Part shown: positions 36,151 to 41,680 of the stretch, piece by piece
Layout: each line of letters begins with the position of its first letter
Position numbering within the stretch: position 1 is the stretch's first letter
Assembly (NCBI GenBank): GCA_032718475.1
Contig: JAUCBJ010001042.1
Location: forward strand, 1 to 41,680
Reading direction: 5' to 3'
Origin: Nemertoderma westbladi
Taxonomy: Eukaryota > Xenacoelomorpha > Nemertodermatida > Nemertodermatidae
DNA: 41,680 nt
Made by a program: the position numbers and the translations under genes
Notes under the pieces: model-generated
Seen by the model: only the letters and a program-made list of their open reading frames with translations
What the model was told of the DNA's origin: nothing
Databases searched by the model: none

Positions 36151-37196
36151 TGCAGACCAAGGTTTACTAAATAATAGGTCATGCAGCGAGGTCATTAGCG
36201 TGGGCCGAACTTTTCCCAATTTATGGCACTATTTTCATATTTCCTTAGAAACTTATGTGTTACTTTGGTTAGGTGGATATAATGACTAAGGTTCATATAC
36301 ATGTAATAAAATGTCTTTCTGGAATTTTTATCTTGTAGTTGCCAAGGTAACCGGGTGCAAAGTTCAAATTTCGAGCGCCTGTAATTGAAGAGAACGGATT
36401 CTGTTCTTGAGATTTGGTATATGAGTAAAGGGAAGAAAAGTCTATCAAAATATTTTACATTTACATTTTTTTCAATCCCGTTTCCATGGTGACGGGAATT
36501 ATGATAATTCCCCATTATGACCGCCACATAGAAATTGGGCTACTATTTACAACTTATATAAATTCAACAAACATGCCTGGTGGCTGTCCTTTATTTCTAA
36601 GAATTGCTAAACAAAATTTAATATTCTCGAATGTCAAGATCATGCTATCACAGGTCTTGACCTCTAATTGGGCAGTTTAGTTTATTGGTAAATATTGACT
36701 TTTAGAAATATGATTCACAATTGACGAATTGTAAAATAAAATGTTGGCAATTTTAACTTATTATTTAGACTGACCAACCGAATAAAAATGGTGTTTTATA
36801 GAATTGGTAGACAATTTGTCAAATTTTTCATTATACTTATTTCCATGGCAACGGTAATGTAAACAAATTAAAATGTAAACTATTTTGATAGCGTTTTATT
36901 TCCTTTAATCACCTACCAAATCTCAAGGAAAGAATCCATTGTCGCCTTGAAATACAGGCGCGCAAACACCCGGTTACCTTGGCAACTACAAGATAAAAAT
37001 TACACAGAAAGACATTTTCAGATTTTATTACATTGCTATGAATCCTAGTCATCATATCCACCTAACAAAAGTAGCTTATAAGAAGTTTCTAAGGAAATAT
37101 TATGAAAAAAGTGCCATAAATAGGGAAAAGATCGGCCCACGCTATTTCAGCAATCCGCTCGCTGCATGACCTGTTATTTAGTACACCTTGATGCAG
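36151..37196. mobile_element. ~1.05-kb foldback element with ~350-bp arms
   Basis: The left arm (about 36151-36498) and right arm (about 36831-37196) are diverged reverse complements. Shared landmarks, in left-arm orientation, are GGTCATGCAGCGAG, AGCGTGGGCC, TTTCCTTAGAAACTT, TTGCCAAGGTAACCGGGTG, TTGAGATTTGGTA and TTTCCATGG. A ~330-bp AT-rich spacer separates them. The 110-codon minus-strand frame at 36195-36527 lies mostly in the left arm and is not supported as a gene. Divergence between the arms suggests an old insertion. Superfamily not assigned. Confidence 0.75.
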
Positions 37197-37689
37197 ACAC
37201 ACTGTATAGGCATAATAATAATAGTCACTGTTGCTAAGCGACAACTTATGTTTCTAGGGGTCTTTAAACAATAGGTGAAAATGACTTAATTAAAAATCGC
37301 AATAATTTTTATTGTCCGTTTAAATCCTTTTTTTGTCCTTTTTTTTTTGATTTTTTATGTCCTCCAAAAGTCTAATGTTAGGTTCCATGCTACCGGTTTC
37401 TCTACTGCTGTTCTCTCAGGCTATCAGTACCGGTATTAGTATATATAGCACTATTTTGCTGTATTGTATGTACAGATGTACAGTAGGTATAAAGCAGGTA
37501 TTTCTGTATTATAGTACCGGTACCGGCACCGGTACTGCTATAGGCCTACTGTGTAGCCTACCATTTAAATACGGTAATGGTAGGCCTACCGGTTGTGCTA
37601 ATAAATTTTAAATAATTGATAGGCCAAACTGGATTGCAGGATTGTGGAAAATGTGGATATACCTTTCACATAATTTAGGCCTATTACTG

Positions 37690-38356
37690 TATTAGTTTTA
37701 TCGTCTCTGTAACCTGCTCCTTTCCCTCAATTACTTAAATGATCGTTTATTGTTTTGGTTAGAAAATCCCGCCTCTGTAACCTGCCCCTTTCCCTCAATT
37801 AGTTAAATGATCGTTTATTGTTTTGGTTAGAAAATCCCGCCTCTGTAACCTGCTCCTTTCCCTGAATTGGTAAAGTGACCGTTTATTGTTTTGGTTAGAA
37901 AGGCCCGCCTCTTTAACCTGCCCCTTTCCCTCAATTAGTTAAATGATCGTTTATTGTTTTGGTTAGAAAATCCCGCCTCTGTAACCTGCTCCTTTCCCTC
38001 AATTAGTTAAGTGATTGTTTATTGTTTTTGTTAGAAAATTCCGCCTCTGTAACCTGTCCCTTTCCCTCAATTAGTTAAATGATCGTTTATTGTTTTGGTT
38101 AGAAAATCCCGCCTCTGTAACCTGCTCCTTTCCCTCAATAAGTTAAGTGATCGTTTATTGTTTTGGTTAGAAAATCCCGCCTCTGTAACCTGCTCCTTTC
38201 CCTCAATTAGTTAAGTGATCGTTTATTGTTTTGGTTAGAAAATCCCGTCTCTGTAACCTGCTCCTTTCCCAGATTTGGTAAAGTGACTGTTTATTGTTTT
38301 GGTTAGAAAACTCGGCCTTAACCTGCTCCTTTCCATCAATTGGTAATTGTTTTTGG
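37690..38356 (+). repeat. 68-bp minisatellite upstream of ALG9, ~10 units
   Basis: The unit is 68 bp and contains CCTCTGTAACCTGCTCCTTT, CCCTCAATTAGTTAAATGAT and CGTTTATTGTTTTGGTTAGA followed by AAATCCCG. Unit-to-unit spacing is 68 bp in the regular part (37772, 37840); later units are more diverged and shortened (38311 onward). TCCCGCC or a variant recurs once per unit. The array ends about 390 bp upstream of the first ALG9-frame ATG, so it is promoter-proximal if transcription starts nearby. Confidence 0.93.
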
Positions 38357-38745
38357 CTATAAAATGAGTGTTTTGCTACGTCATGTGGTAATCGATTATC
38401 GACAACAACCACAAACTATTAAATTAAACTTTTTACCACAGGCGCATATGGAAATCTATCTCAGTCTATAAATCATGGAATCATGGAATGTTTTGGCACA
38501 GGCATAGTGAAATCAACTGTCGGAGAGTCCAGAAATCAGCAGTCTGACAGTTTGAAGAAATACATACATAAAAAGTCATTAAAAGGACAATAAAAGTCAT
38601 TAAAAGGACAACAGAAGTCATTATGCATAATTCGTAAAAAAAAAATGACAAAAAAAGTCAAATAAAAGGACATAAAAAATCACTGCCATTAAAAATTAAC
38701 GATGTACGGTTGTATGGTGTAACACTCACTCTTACTTTCGTTTTC

Positions 38746-38747
38746 AG
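38746..38747 (+). promoter_or_regulatory. Candidate 3' splice site just upstream of the ALG9 reading frame
   Basis: The pyrimidine-rich CTTACTTTCGTTTTCAG ends at 38747 and is followed by GCA ATG. This AG is a good acceptor for either a 5'-UTR intron or spliced-leader trans-splicing. No matching 5' exon was identified. It might equally be a chance match inside an untranslated leader. Confidence 0.4.
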
Positions 38748-38864
38748 GCAATGTGTTGTTTTCTCATGACTTACTGTAGTTTTCCTACAGTCCTCTCTAC
38801 TCGTGCTGACTTTGTGTCGACCTGGACATTCAGACTTACTGTTGTTCACCGTTTCGCTACCGGT

Positions 38865-41085
38865 ATGGGTGGAGGAAACAGAAACAGGAAGATCGTACCG
38901 CGCCGTGTTAGCAGCACGAATTCGTCTACTAAACCGAACCAAACGGTGGTATCGGATAGAAGCGACAAGGTCTCTTTAGCGGGGGCCAGACCCAGCGACC
39001 CAACATGGACTCCCAGCATACACACAGCATTCAAGTGTTTCCTATCGGCGCGCTTCTGCTCCGCACTAATGAACAATGTTACTGACTGTGACGAAACCTA
39101 TAACTATTGGGAACCAACTCATTATATGGTCTACGGTTGGGGCTTCCAGACATGGGAATACTCGCCGGTATATGCACTGAGGTCCTACGCCTATCTCCTA
39201 CCAAACACATTCATTGGTTAGTTTCTACGGTACGCGGTAAGTTCGAATAGTTTGAATAGTTCCTATTTGTCGTAACTAAACTCTGGCTAACAAGTAGAAC
39301 CAATAGCATTCTTTTAGTTAGGGCCTAATCTAAATGTATTTATCGCTCATGGCCTCTTGTAGTCGTGCATTTTTGAAAGGTCTGAAGGTAAGCCTACCGT
39401 ACCGGAACTTTATACAAATGAACCGATATATTTATTGTCTCTATCCCACCCCTTATAGCGAGCATCCATTCCCGTCTATTTGACGCCAATAAGGTTCTCG
39501 TATTCTACTTCGTCCGCTGTATTTTCGCGCTGGTTTGCTCCTTCTGCGAGGTTTACTTCTACCAGAGCGTGTGCTCCCGCTACGGGAACCACGTTGCTCG
39601 GGTATGCCTCGTCTTCCTGCTGTTCTCACCGGGGCTGTTCATCGCGTCTACCGCCTACCTCCCCAGCTCTTTCGCGATGTACGCCACGATGGCGGCGTAC
39701 GGGGCGTGGTTCCGGGGCAACTACCCCGCGGCCGTGGTGGCCACGGCACTGGGCGCGCTACTGGGGTGGCCCTTCTCCGCTCTACTCGGGCTACCGATAG
39801 CGGCCGAGATGCTCCTTATTCGCTCCCGAATCCAGGAGTTCGTTAAGTGGAGCGGTGCGACGCTAATCGCGATCCTACTCCCGATCGTTAACATAGACTC
39901 GCGCTACTACGGCCGTCCGGTAATCGCCCCGTTAAACATCCTCCGATACAACCTACTGACGAACCACGGACCCGACCTGTACGGGGTCGAACCCAGCACA
40001 TATTACCCGAAGAACTTACTGCTCAACTTCAACGTGGCCGCGGTGCTCGCTGCCTCGAGTCCGGTGAGCGTGGCGGTCGGTAAGTTGTTGCAACGCAACA
40101 CGCGCTCCTACGCCGAGTGGTTCCCGGTTGTGGGACTCACCATGTGGCTCCTTGTATTCGGGTTCCAGCCCCACAAGGAGGAACGCTTCCTCTACCCGGT
40201 CTACCCACTCATCGCTCTCTCCGCCGCAATCTCTCTCAGTTACCTCCAGTCTCTCGTGGCATCCGGGTTGTCTCGATTTCGTCGCCGATACTACAGGTTC
40301 TACTCCCGACTGCCCAACCTTCTCTGCGCCTCTCTACTCGTCTTTTACACCATTCTCTCCCTCAGCCGCAGTGTTTCTCTCTTCCGGAACTATCACGGCT
40401 CCATGGACATCTACCCCTATCTAACTACCTTAGCTGAGAATTCTACAGTGCCCTCCAACAAACAGGTTAGTTCAGATAATTGAGTCACTAATATCATATT
40501 AATTCTACGGTAACTTTTTCCAGTAATTTCCACATTAGAATAAGTTTCTCGCCACAACCTGTTGACAATATGTCCGCCCAGTGAGTACTAAGCGTTACTA
40601 TTACGTAACTATACTTATTTTTTGGTTTCCATCCCCGATTACAGGTGAACGTGTGCGTCGGCAAGGAATGGCACCACTTCCCTTCCAGTTTCTTTATCCC
40701 CTCACCGAACTGGCGTCTCCAATTCATCCGATCCGACTTCCGAGGACAACTCCCCAAGTACTTCGGCCACTCCACCTTCGAGATCCCGCCACACATGAAC
40801 GAACTCAACCGCGAAGAGCCAACTCGTTACGTCGACCTCAACCGGTGCCATTACCTCATCCATCTGGACGACCCCAGCACCGTGTCCCCAAGACAACCGA
40901 GTTACACGCAACTTAGCGACCAATGGGAGGTCGTTGAGACGAAAGCGTATATGGACACTACCAACTCGCATCCCTTGCTTCGCGCATTATATGTGCCATA
41001 CTTTACGGAACAATATACTAGAATGATCGATTATTATATACTGAGGAATAGGAAACGAGTGAAACTCACTTCTAGCATCACATAA
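38865..41085 (+). CDS. ALG9: ALG9, dolichyl-P-Man alpha-1,2-mannosyltransferase
   Basis: Coding exons 38865-39216, 39459-40465 and 40645-41085 (stop TAA) join in phases 1 and 0 at GT-AG introns of 242 and 179 bp. The product has 599 residues, close to the human length of 611 (from memory). It is a GT22, GT-C-fold multi-pass ER enzyme that adds the seventh and ninth mannoses to the dolichol-linked N-glycan precursor in the lumen. Signatures: DCDETYNYWEPTHY (74-87) with the luminal acidic pair, GFQTWEYSP (93-101), LPSSFAMY, GWPFSA, HGPDLYG (287-293), HKEERFLYPVYPL (356 on), SRSVSLFRNYHG and VNVCVGKEW (454-462). ATG 38865 is preferred because TAFKC then sits at residue 54, as in relatives, with G at -3 and +4. 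An in-frame ATG at 38751 would add 38 residues. Exon 2 is far more GC-rich than the flanks. No breaks seen. Confidence 0.97.
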
Positions 41086-41220
41086 TAGTATTAGCTTTAA
41101 CAATTAAATAGTTATTTTTGTTGTTATTATTGTATTGTGGTTTCAATTATAGTGATATGTTTGATTTTATAGTACTAACCCATGCTATAGACATACATAA
41201 GGCGACTCCTTATCTGCGGT

Positions 41221-41238
41221 GGGGGGGGGGGGGGGGGG
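41221..41238 (+). repeat. Poly-G tract (18 G)
   Basis: Uninterrupted G18 run about 135 bp after the ALG9 stop codon. Confidence 0.85.
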
Positions 41239-41363
41239 TTGTGTGATTGAGTGAGTGGGATGACTTCTCTTTGTTAGTCGAGAGAGGAAAATAGGGTCCG
41301 GGGCAAAGTAATTGTGTAAAATCCGAGTCCCCTTTATATTTTGATGTTAAGTAGGTGTAACTG

Positions 41364-41377
41364 CCCCCCCCCCCCCC
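41364..41377 (+). repeat. Poly-C tract (14 C)
   Basis: Uninterrupted C14 run downstream of ALG9. Confidence 0.85.
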
Positions 41378-41528
41378 ATGGGCACTCACATCAATTGGGC
41401 TATCCCTTGTAGCCAGACAAACAATAGAATCAACTCACCTTCACAACAGGGGCACCCTATGCTAAAAAAAATCATGTTCTGGAATGTGGCTCCTGTTGAT
41501 AAATACGGCCAAGTACTGTAGGATAGAG

Positions 41529-41680
41529 CACAGTGGCAGCAGATGATGGTATTGATAGATGGGAGACCATGAGGAGGTAAATTGTGGACATGTAAGGTGT
41601 CAGGTAGTAATTCCAGGTCTATCTTTTACCTGAGCCGCTAGCGGAATGGTTAGAGCGGCAGACTTCCAACATGGAGGTCA
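41529..41680 (+). mobile_element. tRNA-related SINE-like repeat, copy B (runs off the window)
   Basis: Homologous to 31148-31320 from CACAGT through GGTATTGATAGATG, GTGTCAGGTAGTAATTCCAG, ACCTGAGCCG and ATGGTTAGAGCG. The tRNA-like part starts at 41632 with TAGCGGAATGGTTAGAGC, a better A-box match than copy A. The window ends before any B box. Similarity may start further upstream than 41529. Confidence 0.6.

Larger units (their letters stand above)
34442..38750. other. SECISBP2L intron and/or intergenic DNA up to ALG9
   Basis: No further SECISBP2L exon is recognised on the minus strand. The stretch contains an inverted-repeat element (34539-35020), AT-rich DNA with short unsupported frames (e.g. 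35518-35709), a G22 tract, a foldback element (36151-37196), a segment rich in TACCGGTA and TAGGCCTA palindromes (37385-37600) and the 68-bp array. At 38540-38690 there are repeated AAAAGTCATTAAAAGGACAA motifs. Confidence 0.5.
41086..41528. other. ALG9 3' UTR and downstream DNA
   Basis: An ATTAAA at 41103-41108, 18 nt after the stop, is a possible but very close poly(A) signal. A G18 run (41221-41238) and a C14 run (41364-41377) follow. A stretch starting near 41486 (TGTGGCTCCTG...GGCCAAG) resembles 4867-4892. No further exon is recognised. Confidence 0.5.

Noticed and set aside
36195-36527. 110-codon minus-strand frame
   Set aside because: Lies mostly in the left arm of the foldback element; the right arm lacks an equivalent open frame and no domain is seen.
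39535-40437. Additional plus-strand frames over the central ALG9 exon
   Set aside because: Out-of-frame shadows of the ALG9 exon; the third frame carries all GT22 signatures.

Overview
This is a piece of an animal nuclear genome. It contains two spliced, conserved eukaryotic genes embedded in AT-rich, very repeat-rich DNA. The intron-exon structure, canonical GT-AG sites, tRNA-related SINE-like copies, inverted-repeat elements and huge tandem arrays all fit an invertebrate metazoan. The C-terminal part of the SECIS-binding protein resembles the vertebrate 'L' paralogue, which would fit an invertebrate deuterostome (an ascidian is possible). The species is an inference and was not established.

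Layout. 1-920: non-coding DNA with an inverted-repeat element. 921-3077: a tandem array of 44 units of exactly 49 bp. 3078-6473: non-coding DNA with long poly-C runs and a second, cut-off copy of the same element. 6474-26938: one enormous array of about 1,075 units of a 19-bp sequence (half the window), with multi-kilobase blocks duplicated inside it. 27745-28217: a C-rich 44-bp array. 28395-29012: a 62/63-bp array. 29013-31778: non-coding DNA with a tRNA-related repeat. 31779-34441 (minus): the last four coding exons of a SECISBP2/SECISBP2L homologue. 34442-38750: intron or intergenic DNA holding a 482-bp inverted-repeat element, a ~1-kb foldback element and a 68-bp array. 38865-41085 (plus): complete ALG9 in three coding exons. 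41086-41680: downstream DNA ending in a second copy of the tRNA-related repeat.

The two genes serve unrelated housekeeping pathways. ALG9 is a dolichol-phosphate-mannose-dependent mannosyltransferase of the ER lumen that builds the N-glycan precursor. The SECISBP2L-type protein binds SECIS RNA for selenocysteine insertion. They lie on opposite strands with 5' ends facing each other. No N-terminal SECISBP2L exon was recognised between them, so its 5' end is unresolved: ALG9 may be nested in one of its introns, the missing exons may be too divergent to see, or the protein may be short.

The striking content is the tandem-repeat landscape: five unrelated arrays totalling about 24 kb (about 58% of the window). 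Several have inverted-repeat transposon-like sequence beside them. The 19-bp array is nearly cytosine-free on the plus strand, and many of its units carry a TATAAATA motif on the minus strand.
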